Source: JBBKWJ01 sp037968895
GTDB lineage: Bacteria; Actinomycetota; Acidimicrobiia; Acidimicrobiales; SZUA-35
NCBI GenBank assembly: GCA_037968895.1
Contig: JBBKWJ010000191.1
Location: forward strand, 1-28,461
DNA: 28,461 nucleotides
Direction of reading: 5' to 3'
A model generated the notes under the pieces. That model had not been told where the DNA came from, made no database searches, and saw nothing but the letters and a program-made list of their open reading frames with translations. Position 1 is the first letter of the stretch; the number at the start of each line of letters is the position of its first letter. The translations under genes were made by a program, and so were the position numbers. Below are positions 7,873 to 15,938 of the stretch, in pieces.

Positions 7873-7882
7873 ACACTAGTGT
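7873..7882. promoter_or_regulatory. Palindromic divergent -10 element
   Basis: ACACTAGTGT is a perfect 10-bp palindrome, so it reads TAGTGT on both strands. On the plus strand TAGTGT (7877-7882) lies six bases before the MFS GTG at 7889. On the minus strand it lies eight bases before ATG 7864. One element could therefore serve both genes, in a mutually exclusive way. Confidence 0.5.
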
Positions 7883-7888
7883 CAGCGA

Positions 7889-9154
7889 GTGACCACAGGC
7901 CGCCAGAAGATCCCTCTCGGGGTTCGAGCCCTCTTTGCCTCACGGTTTCTGACTGCAGTTGCCATTGGCATCCAGGTCACCATCGTTGGCAAGCAGATCT
8001 ACGATCTCACTGGCAGCAAGTGGCAACTCGGCCTGATCGGTCTGACCGAGTTCGTCCCTACGGCATTGCTCTCGCCGTTCACCGGTGCGTTCGCGGACCG
8101 CTTCGATCGCAGAAAGGTTTTGGCTGCTGGACTAGTCGGCGAACTGCTCGCAGCCATCCTGCTGTTCCTCTACGCCACCACCAATCCAACCGCGGTATTT
8201 CCGATCTACGTCTTCGTGCTGATCTACGGTATTTCGCGGGCGTTTGTCGCCCCACCATCTCGTGCGCTGCCATTCGACCTCAGCCCCGAGTCCCTCATTG
8301 AGCGGGTCGTTGCGATCAGCTCACTGACCCGCCAGATCGGACTCATCATTGGCCCGGTTATCGGCGGCTTCCTCTACGTCATCGCTCCTTCTCGCCCTTA
8401 CCTCTTCGTGGCCATCGCTCTAGGCCTTGGTATCGCTGTCCTCGTGGTCGTCCCTGACTCGGGCCGTGAGCGGCTGGTCTCAGCCGGCGGTGTCCGAGCA
8501 ACGCTCATCGATGCCCGCGAAGGACTGCGATTTGCGCGCCGAACTCCCGTGCTTTTTGGCGCTATCTCGCTCGACCTCTTTGCCGTGCTCTTCGGAGGAG
8601 CAGTGGCCCTTCTGCCCGCGATCGCCGAGGAGAGACTTGGTGTCGGTGCGATTGGTCTTGGTTGGCTTCGGGCCGCAACCGGCATGGGCGCTGCATCGGT
8701 GTCGTTTGGGCTCGCCGCTCGACCGGTGAGTCGTCACGTAGGACGGGTGTTACTCATTGCGGTGGCCGTATTCGGGGTGGCCACGATTGTGCTCGGCATC
8801 ACTACGTCGTTTGCGGTTGCCTTCATCGCCTTGTTCGTGTTGAGCGGAAGCGACTCGATCTCAATGTTTATCCGCAGCGCAATCGTTCCGATGGCGACGC
8901 CGGAGGCAATGAGAGGCCGGGTGTTAGCAACCGAAAATGTCTTTATTGGGGCTTCGAACGAGCTGGGGGCGTTCGAGTCTGGCGTCGCCGCGTCGATCCT
9001 TGGGCTCGTTGGGGCCGTCGTGTTTGGTGGCACCGCAACCTTGGTGGTGGTCGTGCTGTGGTGGCGGTTCTTTCCGGCGCTTCGCTCGATCGATCGGTTC
9101 AGCGAGCTTCGACCTGTATCTCGTGAGGCCAACGTGATAGACCCGGTGACGTGA
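7889..9154 (+). CDS. MFS transporter (exporter-like)
   Basis: A 421-residue polytopic membrane protein with about 12 hydrophobic segments. Loop 2-3 carries the MFS motif-A signature as GAFADRFDRRKV. The overall pattern resembles the MFS_3/EntS-like group of putative drug and siderophore exporters, which use the proton gradient. The start is GTG 7889, six bases after a TAGTGT -10 box and with no ribosome-binding site, consistent with a leaderless message. The stop overlaps the GTG of the following hydrolase gene (GTGA), so both are probably made from one transcript. It diverges from the flavodoxin-fold reductase pair. The substrate is unknown; the reductases next door make a redox-active or aromatic compound plausible but unproven. 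Confidence 0.85.
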   Translation: MTTGRQKIPLGVRALFASRFLTAVAIGIQVTIVGKQIYDLTGSKWQLGLIGLTEFVPTALLSPFTGAFADRFDRRKVLAAGLVGELLAAILLFLYATTNPTAVFPIYVFVLIYGISRAFVAPPSRALPFDLSPESLIERVVAISSLTRQIGLIIGPVIGGFLYVIAPSRPYLFVAIALGLGIAVLVVVPDSGRERLVSAGGVRATLIDAREGLRFARRTPVLFGAISLDLFAVLFGGAVALLPAIAEERLGVGAIGLGWLRAATGMGAASVSFGLAARPVSRHVGRVLLIAVAVFGVATIVLGITTSFAVAFIALFVLSGSDSISMFIRSAIVPMATPEAMRGRVLATENVFIGASNELGAFESGVAASILGLVGAVVFGGTATLVVVVLWWRFFPALRSIDRFSELRPVSREANVIDPVT

Positions 9155-9846
9155 ACCTGAGCGACAAGAGCCCTCTCGACAAACTCGAAGCCATGGCGAT
9201 GGAAACGGTTGAGGTTGCGCCCGGCCTCGACCACCTTGAGATCTACACGATGAGCGGCCTCTTGAGCGTATTGTGGCATGGCGATTCGACCCTCGAAGAC
9301 GTTGTGATCTGTTTTGGTGGGGCAATGGGCGGCATGCTCGGGCCTGACGGTGGTGGCTACCAACGACTGGGCGAACGCTTGCTCGAACAGGACATTGGGA
9401 CGCTGCGAGTCAGTTATCGCCGACCGAACGATCTGTCGATGTGTGTGCACGACGCTTTGGCGGTTATGGAGCTCGCGGGACGGCACGGAGCCAAGCGATT
9501 CATCACAGTCGGGCATTCATTCGGAGGGGCCGTGGCAATCCAAGCGGCCGCTCACCTCGACGCCGACTCCGTTCCCGGCGTGGTGACACTCGCAACTCAA
9601 TCGGCTGGTTGTGAGGCCGCTGACAGTCTTGGCGACCGTGACCTTCTCTTCATCCACGGCACGGCCGACACGATCCTGCCCCACCAGGCCAGTGAGATGG
9701 TCCGGTTCTTGGCCGAGACGGGGGAGGTTTGGCTGATTCCTGGCGCCGACCACCTTTTGCGGCCGGCCGGGTCGCAGATTGTTGATCGGCTGGCAGAGCA
9801 CATCCCTCGCGTGTTTGCTCAGGCTGCAAACAACCGAAGCTCGTAG
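9151..9846 (+). CDS. Alpha/beta hydrolase family protein
   Basis: A 231-residue cytosolic protein of the alpha/beta hydrolase fold. The nucleophile elbow GHSFGG places Ser123. HGTADTI gives Asp173 and GADHLL gives His201, a complete and correctly ordered catalytic triad. The short length, without a clear cap domain, resembles dienelactone-hydrolase or small esterase types. GTG 9151 overlaps the stop of the MFS gene by four bases, so the hydrolase is translationally coupled to the exporter. The last 28 bases overlap the convergent glutaminyl-cyclase gene. The substrate cannot be told from sequence. Confidence 0.8.
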   Translation: MNLSDKSPLDKLEAMAMETVEVAPGLDHLEIYTMSGLLSVLWHGDSTLEDVVICFGGAMGGMLGPDGGGYQRLGERLLEQDIGTLRVSYRRPNDLSMCVHDALAVMELAGRHGAKRFITVGHSFGGAVAIQAAAHLDADSVPGVVTLATQSAGCEAADSLGDRDLLFIHGTADTILPHQASEMVRFLAETGEVWLIPGADHLLRPAGSQIVDRLAEHIPRVFAQAANNRSS

Positions 9847-10685
9847 ACGGTGTCCCAGCGTTTGCCGGTCACCAAAAACGTGTCGGTTTCGGCCCGGTAG
9901 GCGATGCCGTTGAGCACGCCGCTAGCCGTATCGGCACTGTTCGGGAGTAGGGCAGTGAGATCGGCCGTGGCCTCGACGACGCCGGTCGCCTGGTCGATCA
10001 CCACAATGCTGGCCGATTGGAAGACGTTCGCGAAAATCCGTTCGCCGACGCATTCGAGTTCGTTGATTGACTCAAGCGGCACGCCATTAATAGTGACGGT
10101 GATGCTCGACAGGGTGGCGAAATTGGCTGGATCGCGAAAGCTAATCGTTGCGGTGCCGTTGCTAAGCGCCAGGGTCGCCCCCGTGTTGCAGAGACCCCAC
10201 CCCTCGGTGTCGAACGGCAATATGCGGATCGCGTCGAGGGTCGCTACATCGGACACGAATACTTGTCGGCTCCGCCAGCTGAGTTGGTAGAGCTCGTCGC
10301 CGACGACGGTGATCCCTTCGCCGAACACTTCGTCTGGCAGCGGCTCGAGGTCGACAACCTCGCCCGTTACCAGGTCGACGATGCGTCGGTCTGACTCGCC
10401 GTAAAGCCCCGTGCTCTCATAGAGGCTCCCGTTGTGAAGCTCGAGACCCTGGGTGTACGCATTGCTGTCGTGCGGGTAGGTGGCGATGATTTCATACCCG
10501 AGTGCGCCGCTCAGATCGGCAATCGTTGAGGCGGTAGTGGGGGTTGAAATGATGCTTGACACGCCGGGCGGCTCTTGCACGAAGCCTGCACTTGGTGCTG
10601 TCGTTGTTCGATCTGGAGACGCAGCGCTCGTGCAACCAGCCGCCGTGATAACCATCACTATTGGGGCGATCCAGGGGGTGCGCAT
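9819..10685 (-). CDS. Glutaminyl-peptide cyclotransferase-type lipoprotein (copy 1)
   Basis: A 288-residue protein of the plant/bacterial-type glutaminyl cyclase family (a five-bladed propeller that forms N-terminal pyroglutamate). A hydrophobic leader ends in AAGC, with Cys18 as the predicted lipidated residue, followed by a Ser/Thr-rich linker; this puts the enzyme on the outer face of the membrane. Family motifs present are YTQGLEL (77-83), YESTGLYG (89-96), TEGWG (160-164), INELEC (207-212), ANVF (219-222), LNGIAY (258-263) and VTGKRW (272-277), so it looks catalytically intact. I start at ATG 10685, six bases after a TAGCTT -10 box; an in-frame TTG precedes it. A diverged paralogue lies at 12844-13773. 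Targets in this organism are unknown. Confidence 0.86.
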   Translation of the reverse strand: MRTPWIAPIVMVITAAGCTSAASPDRTTTAPSAGFVQEPPGVSSIISTPTTASTIADLSGALGYEIIATYPHDSNAYTQGLELHNGSLYESTGLYGESDRRIVDLVTGEVVDLEPLPDEVFGEGITVVGDELYQLSWRSRQVFVSDVATLDAIRILPFDTEGWGLCNTGATLALSNGTATISFRDPANFATLSSITVTINGVPLESINELECVGERIFANVFQSASIVVIDQATGVVEATADLTALLPNSADTASGVLNGIAYRAETDTFLVTGKRWDTVYELRLFAA

Positions 10686-10691
10686 CAAGTC

Positions 10692-10697
10692 AAGCTA
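10692..10697 (-). promoter_or_regulatory. -10 box (TAGCTT) of glutaminyl-cyclase copy 1, probably leaderless
   Basis: The minus strand reads TAGCTT, six bases, then ATG 10685, with no Shine-Dalgarno sequence between. It matches the TANNNT pattern seen before several other genes here. Confidence 0.42.
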
Positions 10698-10763
10698 TAA
10701 GCGGAACGAAGCCGTGAGCTAGCGTGTGAAGAAGTAACTTCGAGCACGACACGAGGACATCCC

Positions 10764-11978
10764 ATGAGTATGACATCTGCACGAGTTGGCTTCGACGCCA
10801 CCGATCTGCGCGCTGAAGCACAAGACGGTCTTTCAGAAACTATCGACCTCCGGCGGGCGATTCATGCCGAGCCGGAGCTCGGTCTCGAGCTCCCTCAGAC
10901 CCAGGCAAAGATCCTCGCTGCCTTGAGCGACCTCGATCTCGAGATCGCCACTGGCACCGCCCAATCTTCGATCGTGGCAACCCTAAAAGGCGGCGCTGAA
11001 GGGCCGACAATTTTGCTGCGCGGCGACATGGACGCCTTGCCGATGCCAGAAGACACAGGACTCGACTTTGCGAGCACAATTGAGAATCGCATGCACGCGT
11101 GTGGTCATGATGCGCATGTCTCGATGTTGGTTGGCGCGGCCAAGATCCTCGTCAAACATCAAGCAGACCTGCGGGGAAACGTGAAGTTCTTCTTCCAACC
11201 CGGTGAAGAGGGATACGGCGGTGCCGCTGTGGCGATCGAAGAGGGACTGCTCGAAGACGGAACTGTTGAGGCCGGGTTCGCGCTGCACATAGATCCGCTT
11301 CGCCGCTCGGGCACGTTCTGGACTCGGCCCGGCGCACTTCTTGCGTCGGCTGATGAGATCTACATCGAGGTGAGAGGAAAGGGTGGGCATGCGTCGGCGC
11401 CCCACGGCGCAACCGATCCCGTGACGACGGCGGCGGCCATCATCACCGAACTGCAGACGATGGTGACGAGGACGGTCGATGTCTTCAAGCCGGCGGTGCT
11501 CACCATCACCACCTTTCACGCGGGAACAACGACAAACGTGATCCCCGAGAAGGCCGAACTGACAGGCACGCTTCGCACCGTGTCGGAGTCAACCAGAGAA
11601 GCGATGCACGAGTCGATTGAGCGAGTGGTCGCCGGTATCGCGGCCGCTCATGGGTGTGAAGCCGACCTGAGGATCAAGCTCGGATACCCCGTCACGGTCA
11701 ACGACGGCTCATTCGTCGACTTTGCGGTGGGCGTGCTCGGCGATCTTGTGGGTGAAGAGAACGTCGTGGTCGAGCCGAACCCAATCATGGGCGCAGAAGA
11801 CTGGAGCTACATCCTGCAACAGATTCCTGGGGCCATGGCGTTCCTTGGTGTTCGGCCGCCAGAGCTGACATCGAAAACCGCCACCGCGTGCCATTCCAAT
11901 CGAATGATGCTCGACGAGGAAGCAATGGCCACCGGTTCGGCCGCGTACGCCGCTATAGCGATGAGCTATCTGAGCTAG
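10764..11978 (+). CDS. M20-family amidohydrolase (peptidase M20D, hippurate hydrolase-like)
   Basis: A 404-residue cytosolic metallohydrolase of the M20D/AmhX-type aminoacylase group, which removes N-acyl groups from amino acids or small amides. Expected metal ligands and catalytic residues are present: GDMDALP (Asp88, Asp90), HACGHDAH (111-118, with Cys113 and His115), PGEEG (Glu148, Glu149), LHIDP (His175) and CHSNRM near the C-terminus (His377). MGAEDWSY, another family landmark, is also present. The start ATG 10764 is preceded by a GAGG site. The gene lies between glutaminyl-cyclase copy 1 (divergent) and the DUF1353 gene (convergent, 26-bp overlap). Substrate is unknown: hippurate, N-acetylated amino acids or auxin-type conjugates are all possible. 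Confidence 0.87.
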   Translation: MSMTSARVGFDATDLRAEAQDGLSETIDLRRAIHAEPELGLELPQTQAKILAALSDLDLEIATGTAQSSIVATLKGGAEGPTILLRGDMDALPMPEDTGLDFASTIENRMHACGHDAHVSMLVGAAKILVKHQADLRGNVKFFFQPGEEGYGGAAVAIEEGLLEDGTVEAGFALHIDPLRRSGTFWTRPGALLASADEIYIEVRGKGGHASAPHGATDPVTTAAAIITELQTMVTRTVDVFKPAVLTITTFHAGTTTNVIPEKAELTGTLRTVSESTREAMHESIERVVAGIAAAHGCEADLRIKLGYPVTVNDGSFVDFAVGVLGDLVGEENVVVEPNPIMGAEDWSYILQQIPGAMAFLGVRPPELTSKTATACHSNRMMLDEEAMATGSAAYAAIAMSYLS

Positions 11979-12744
11979 CCGCTTCCCACAACGGTTCGTC
12001 ACCCGCAACCGGCGAATCAAGGATCAGCCCGGCCATCTTCTCTAGCAACCAAAACGGCGAGAGCAGCAAAACGGACAACACCATCGGTATGACGAGCCAC
12101 GGCAACACGATGAACGCCGCAATCAATCCGGCCCCAAACTGATGCCCCCACAAGCTGGCGGCGATGATCGGGGCTGGAAAGGCGAGGACGACCGCCATCC
12201 AGAAGTGTCCTGTGAGGAGCGCGAACACCGTTCCTGTGAATCCGGCTAGAGCAAGTACTACCCACAGCGCGGTGAGCCAGGTGCGGATCCCGCCTGACCT
12301 CCACCGGGTGCGGAGTGCAACCGCGCTCCACATGATCCAGCGTTTGCCAATAAGCACGCCCGCATCGCGCAGCATGAACCGGAAGTAACGGTCGATGTGT
12401 TGCTCGGTGACTCCGTCCGGAAGCTCCCCACCGATAAAGCGATCGTGAATGAGTGCGGCCGGAGTGTGCACGCCATAGGTGTTGACCCACCATCGCATTG
12501 GGGCCGGAATCGACGCGAGGTCGGTCTCTGGCAGATCGGCGGGGTCGAGGCGGCGAAGAAGTTGCTCGGCCTCGTTCGACAGGTCGAGCGCATCGAGTCC
12601 GGTGTCACCGAAGTACTCGATACGCGATTCGAGCTGGAATGTCGAGCGGCCCTTCTGCGCCAACCTGATGTTGCCGTCTCCCCGGCCGCCATCGATGGCG
12701 AAACCTCTGCCCCACACGGGGCGGTTGCCTCCAAAGTACGCCAT
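11953..12744 (-). CDS. DUF1353-family protein with C-terminal membrane segments
   Basis: A 263-residue protein. Its first half matches the DUF1353 pattern: DLASIPAPMRWWVNTYG, then AALIHDRFIGG, then DRYFRFMLRDAG, an arrangement with conserved His and Asp residues. Most DUF1353 proteins are short, soluble and of unknown function; this one adds about 100 residues holding three or four hydrophobic segments. I prefer ATG 12744 because GAGGGGG lies about five bases upstream; a GTG at 12798 would add 18 residues but has no ribosome-binding site. The 3' end overlaps the M20 gene by 26 bp. It lies downstream of glutaminyl-cyclase copy 2 in the same direction with a 99-bp gap. The function is unknown. 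Confidence 0.72.
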   Translation of the reverse strand: MAYFGGNRPVWGRGFAIDGGRGDGNIRLAQKGRSTFQLESRIEYFGDTGLDALDLSNEAEQLLRRLDPADLPETDLASIPAPMRWWVNTYGVHTPAALIHDRFIGGELPDGVTEQHIDRYFRFMLRDAGVLIGKRWIMWSAVALRTRWRSGGIRTWLTALWVVLALAGFTGTVFALLTGHFWMAVVLAFPAPIIAASLWGHQFGAGLIAAFIVLPWLVIPMVLSVLLLSPFWLLEKMAGLILDSPVAGDEPLWEAASSDSSSL

Positions 12745-12843
12745 TCTTCCCCCTCGAATCTCGATCACATGCGGCTGGCCACGCGCACGCGAGCTCACTC
12801 GAAGGTCTATCAGAATCTGGGAGTGCCGTTTTGCAGAGACCGA

Positions 12844-13773
12844 TTAGGCCTCGCTGAAGCTGACTTCAAACACACTCGGCCAGCGCTTGCCAGTGACGAA
12901 GAACGTGTGAGTCTCTTCGTTATATGCGATGGCGGCGAGGGCGTCTTCAACAGAGAGTCCCTCTGGGACGAGCGAACTGAGATCAGCAGACGCGGTGACA
13001 GCACCATCTTGGCCGATTTGCACGAGCTGGTTGGTCGGCCACAGCACGGCCCAGATCTGGGTGCCGACACATTCGAGCTCAGCGAGCTTGTCGATTGGTG
13101 CACCATCTTGCGTCACCGCTAGTGAGCCGGTTTCGAGAAAGCTCATCGGGTCGCGCTTACTAAGTGTGCTGGTGCCATTGCTGAGAAAGACCGTTTCGGC
13201 GTCGGCGCAGACGCCCCAACCTTCGCTCTCGATGGTGAATCGATCAAACTCGCGAAGATCGGCGACATCGAAGAGAACCACGATGCGCTCACTGCGGGTG
13301 ACCTGAATTCCGGTGCCATTGTGAAAGGTGAGTCCGCTGCCGTAGAGCTCGGGCTCGAGGTCGACTTTGTCGACGACTGAACCTGAGGTGGGATCAACTC
13401 GTCGCCGACTTGAAGATCCGTACAGCCCGGTTGACTCGATGAGGTAGCCCTGCGAGATCTCCATGCCTTCGGCATATGCCGTTGAGTCGTGAGGATAGGT
13501 GTTGAGTACGTTTACGGAGAGCGGACCAGCGAACACCGGCGGTTCAGTGAGGTCGGTAGTTGTTGATTCGCTCTGTTCCTCGCCCTCTGCCGGTGCTTCA
13601 GATGTCGTGCTGGGGTTGGCGTCGTCAGTTACGAGCGGCTGGCCCACTGCGGTTGCCGTTGTCGGCGTTCCGTTTGACTCGATTGCTGACTGATCGCCAA
13701 TAATCGACTCAAGGCTTGAACACGCACTCAACGCCATCGCCAAGGCGAGGCCGAGGACCCCAAGCCGCCGCAT
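12844..13773 (-). CDS. Diverged glutaminyl-cyclase-like lipoprotein (copy 2)
   Basis: A 309-residue paralogue of the protein at 9819-10685. The signal peptide ends in LSAC, a standard lipobox with Cys18, and a long acidic Ser/Thr-rich linker follows to about residue 83. The propeller region keeps YPHDSTAY, IESTGLYG (112-119), SEGWG (183-187) and VTGKRW (293-298). Three asparagines kept by copy 1 in family motifs are replaced: LNELE becomes LAELE (Ala231), ANV becomes AVL (Val243) and LNGIAY becomes LAAIAY (Ala280). It may bind peptides without catalysing cyclisation, or have a changed activity. It starts nine bases after the stop of the upstream small SH3-like gene, so the two are probably co-transcribed. 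Confidence 0.8.
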   Translation of the reverse strand: MRRLGVLGLALAMALSACSSLESIIGDQSAIESNGTPTTATAVGQPLVTDDANPSTTSEAPAEGEEQSESTTTDLTEPPVFAGPLSVNVLNTYPHDSTAYAEGMEISQGYLIESTGLYGSSSRRRVDPTSGSVVDKVDLEPELYGSGLTFHNGTGIQVTRSERIVVLFDVADLREFDRFTIESEGWGVCADAETVFLSNGTSTLSKRDPMSFLETGSLAVTQDGAPIDKLAELECVGTQIWAVLWPTNQLVQIGQDGAVTASADLSSLVPEGLSVEDALAAIAYNEETHTFFVTGKRWPSVFEVSFSEA

Positions 13774-13781
13774 GGTGTGGT

Positions 13782-14174
13782 CTACGCCCCGAGCAATCGG
13801 GCTTTAGCGGCGCGGGAGCGCTCGAGCAGGAGGGGCGGGATTAGCGCGGCGTCGCCGGTCAGCCCTGACTCGACTGCTGGTGCTGCCTCGGCGGCAGCTC
13901 CGACTTCGGCCGCCTTGCTCGCAGCGAGGGCTTGTTGCGTCGCCCGTTCGGTCCATTGGTCAAGCTGTGCTGGCCGAACAAGGGCGTTGTGATCGACGTG
14001 GCCGAGAAGAGCGCCATCTTCGAATCGAACCCAGTATCGCATCCATGGTCCGACGCCATTGATGAGCTTGACCTTGCCGTTGGTTCCCTCTGGGTAGCCA
14101 GAAACGATCTCGGTCGTAACGACCTTTTCGCCTCGGCGGAAAGGGGTGTCAAGTTCGGGTGTCTTCTTTGCCAC
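13782..14174 (-). CDS. Small SH3-like-fold protein of unknown function
   Basis: A 130-residue protein I do not recognise as a named family. Residues about 10-65 (from RRGEKVVTTEIVSGYPEGT to GHVDHNALVRP) look like a small beta-barrel of the SH3/KOW kind, with a Gly-Pro-Trp turn and alternating hydrophobic residues. The rest is Ala-rich and helical. The start GTG 14174 has a GGAG site about eight bases upstream. It is the first gene of a minus-strand run leading into the diverged glutaminyl-cyclase lipoprotein. There is no signal peptide, so it is cytosolic. No function can be assigned. Confidence 0.65.
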   Translation of the reverse strand: MAKKTPELDTPFRRGEKVVTTEIVSGYPEGTNGKVKLINGVGPWMRYWVRFEDGALLGHVDHNALVRPAQLDQWTERATQQALAASKAAEVGAAAEAAPAVESGLTGDAALIPPLLLERSRAAKARLLGA

Positions 14175-14402
14175 TGGAAACTCCGTGGTGAATGAGGCTG
14201 CGGGTGGGAACCGTCCAGCGATCGCTCAATGCTCTCGTTCGGAAAAACGCGAGCGGTGGTGTGAGTGACACGCCGGGTCATAGGTTAACGCCGGATCATG
14301 GTGGCCGACACAGAAACAATACCCAGGAAGTCGAGGCGGCCGAAAAAGACGGTGCGGTCCGGTTCTACCTTTGTTCACACCGCCGCCCATACTGGACCGG
14401 TG

Positions 14403-15767
14403 ATGACTGATCGCCAGCAGCCCGGCATCGTGTGGTTCCGTCGTGACCTCCGCCTCGATGACAACCCCGCGTGGGCTGCAGCTACGGCCGCTCATGATGA
14501 GGTCGTTGCTCTGTTTGTGCTTGAGCCGGCCTTGCTCGATTCGGCTGGCAGCTTCCGACGTGATCAACTACTCGCTCATCTCCACTCCCTCGACGCCCGT
14601 CTACAGACGCTCGGCGGCTGTCTTGTGGTGAGGGAGGGGCCTGCGGCCATCGCGGTACCCCGACTCGTCTCCGAGTGCGACGGTTCGACGCTCTACTTCA
14701 ACGCTGACTCAACCCCGTTCGCTGCTCGACGTGACGAAGCAGTTGTGGCGGCCGTCGGTGACGCTGCTCGCATATTCCACGGTCTGACGGTGCACGAACC
14801 AGGATCAGTTCTGACTCAGAAGGGCACGCTCTCGCAGGTATTCACGCCGTTCTTCAAGAGGTGGACGGCCGTTCCGCTGACGCCATGGCCCGAAGCTGGA
14901 GAGGCCCGGCCCGTTGCACTGCAAGGGGTGCCAATACCCTCACCGGAGGGCGCGCCTCGCCAAGATCCTGGCGAGGATGCGGCCTGGCAGCGGTTGACGA
15001 ATTGGCTCGATCGGGTCGACGAATACCCGACTACCCGCGACATTCCGGCAATCGACGGCACTTCTGATCTGTCGGCCGATCTGAAGTTCGGCACAATCTC
15101 GGCTCGCTCCATCTGCGATGTGGTCGGACGTTCGACCCAGGGGCGTGCGGCGTTCGTCCGCCAGTTGGCGTGGCGCGATTGGTGGGCCCACACCCTGACC
15201 CTTCGACAAGACCTGCCAGATGTCGCACTCAAAGCGAAGTACGACAACATCGTGTGGCGCAACGACGCTGACGAGTTTTGGCGGTGGTGCGTCGGGTCAA
15301 CCGGCTATCCGATTGTTGACGCTGGCATGCGTCAGTTGAGCCAGACCGGATGGATGCACAATCGAGTCCGCATGATTTGTGCCAGCTTCTTGGTGAAAGA
15401 TCTGCTTGTCGATTGGCGACGAGGCGAGCGATTCTTCCGGCACCATCTCGTCGACGCTGACGTCGCCCAGAACGCAGGCAATTGGCAGTGGGTGGCAGGC
15501 ACCGGTCCTGACGCCAGTCCATACTTTCGAATCTTCAATCCGACGAGCCAAGGGCAGAAGTTCGACCCGTCCGGTGAGTACGTTCGGCAATGGGTGCCCG
15601 AACTCGCTGGACTTGCCGGCGCTGCGATTCATGAACCCGGAGCATCAACGCCAGCGGCGCTGGAGGCAGCGGGAGTGGTGCTCGGCGAGACATACCCTGA
15701 CCCAATCGTGGCTCACAAAGAAGCTCGTCTCCGAGCCCTCGACGTCTATAAGCGAGCAGTCTCGTAG
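14403..15767 (+). CDS. phrB: Deoxyribodipyrimidine photolyase, class I
   Basis: A 454-residue DNA photolyase, which uses light and FADH- to split cyclobutane pyrimidine dimers. The N-terminus (IVWFRRDLRLDDNPAW) is the antenna-binding Rossmann domain. The FAD-binding helical domain carries TGYPIVDAGMRQL, GWMHNRVRM and NWQWVAGTGPDASPYFR, all strong class I signatures, with Trp residues in the electron-transfer region. The length is normal for the family. I start at ATG 14403, which begins the conserved domain within about 10 residues; an in-frame ATG at 14298 would add a 35-residue basic extension with no homology signal and no ribosome-binding site. The antenna cofactor (folate or deazaflavin) cannot be told. 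It ends 12 bases before the 3' end of the convergent tRNA gene. Confidence 0.93.
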   Translation: MTDRQQPGIVWFRRDLRLDDNPAWAAATAAHDEVVALFVLEPALLDSAGSFRRDQLLAHLHSLDARLQTLGGCLVVREGPAAIAVPRLVSECDGSTLYFNADSTPFAARRDEAVVAAVGDAARIFHGLTVHEPGSVLTQKGTLSQVFTPFFKRWTAVPLTPWPEAGEARPVALQGVPIPSPEGAPRQDPGEDAAWQRLTNWLDRVDEYPTTRDIPAIDGTSDLSADLKFGTISARSICDVVGRSTQGRAAFVRQLAWRDWWAHTLTLRQDLPDVALKAKYDNIVWRNDADEFWRWCVGSTGYPIVDAGMRQLSQTGWMHNRVRMICASFLVKDLLVDWRRGERFFRHHLVDADVAQNAGNWQWVAGTGPDASPYFRIFNPTSQGQKFDPSGEYVRQWVPELAGLAGAAIHEPGASTPAALEAAGVVLGETYPDPIVAHKEARLRALDVYKRAVS

Positions 15768-15779
15768 GGCTCGTGGTTT

Positions 15780-15854
15780 TGGTGCCTCCGGTGGGATTCG
15801 AACCCACGCTCTTCGGATTAAAAGTCCGCTGCCTTACCGCTTGGCTACAGAGGC
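15780..15854 (-). tRNA. tRNA-Lys(UUU), CCA encoded
   Basis: Read on the minus strand: acceptor GCCTCTG pairs with CGGAGGC (one G.U), the D-arm is GCC-loop-GGC, the anticodon loop is CTTTTAA with anticodon TTT, and the T-arm is GTGGG-TTCGAAT-CCCAC. Discriminator A and a genome-encoded CCA (complement of 15780-15782) follow. The anticodon stem has a mismatch at its outer pair (27-43, G.A) but four good pairs. It decodes AAA/AAG lysine codons. Confidence 0.93.
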
Positions 15855-15863
15855 GACGGCGAC

Positions 15864-15869
15864 ATCGTA
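15864..15869 (-). promoter_or_regulatory. -10 box of the tRNA-Lys gene
   Basis: TACGAT on the minus strand ends nine bases before the first tRNA base, placing the transcript start about three bases before the mature 5' end. A weak -35 candidate, TGCAAA, lies 18 bases further upstream. Confidence 0.4.
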
Positions 15870-15938
15870 GCTACTCTGGGGACCTGTTTTGCACCCGATG
15901 ACCGCTGCTAGGGCAATCGACCTGTAATCATGTGAGAG

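Noticed and set aside
8734..9516. 260-codon minus-strand ORF across the MFS/hydrolase junction
   Set aside because: It crosses two clear genes, has no recognisable domain and no hydrophobic or catalytic pattern.
10733..10743. GAAGT-A-ACTTC inverted repeat upstream of the M20 gene, considered as an operator
   Set aside because: The arms are only five bases and no regulator gene is adjacent; expected by chance.
12397..13122. 241-codon plus-strand ORF across DUF1353 and glutaminyl-cyclase copy 2
   Set aside because: It is antisense to two well-supported genes and shows no family motif.
14298..14402. 35-residue basic extension of photolyase
   Set aside because: Photolyases begin at about the residue encoded by 14403; the extension is low-complexity and without a start signal.
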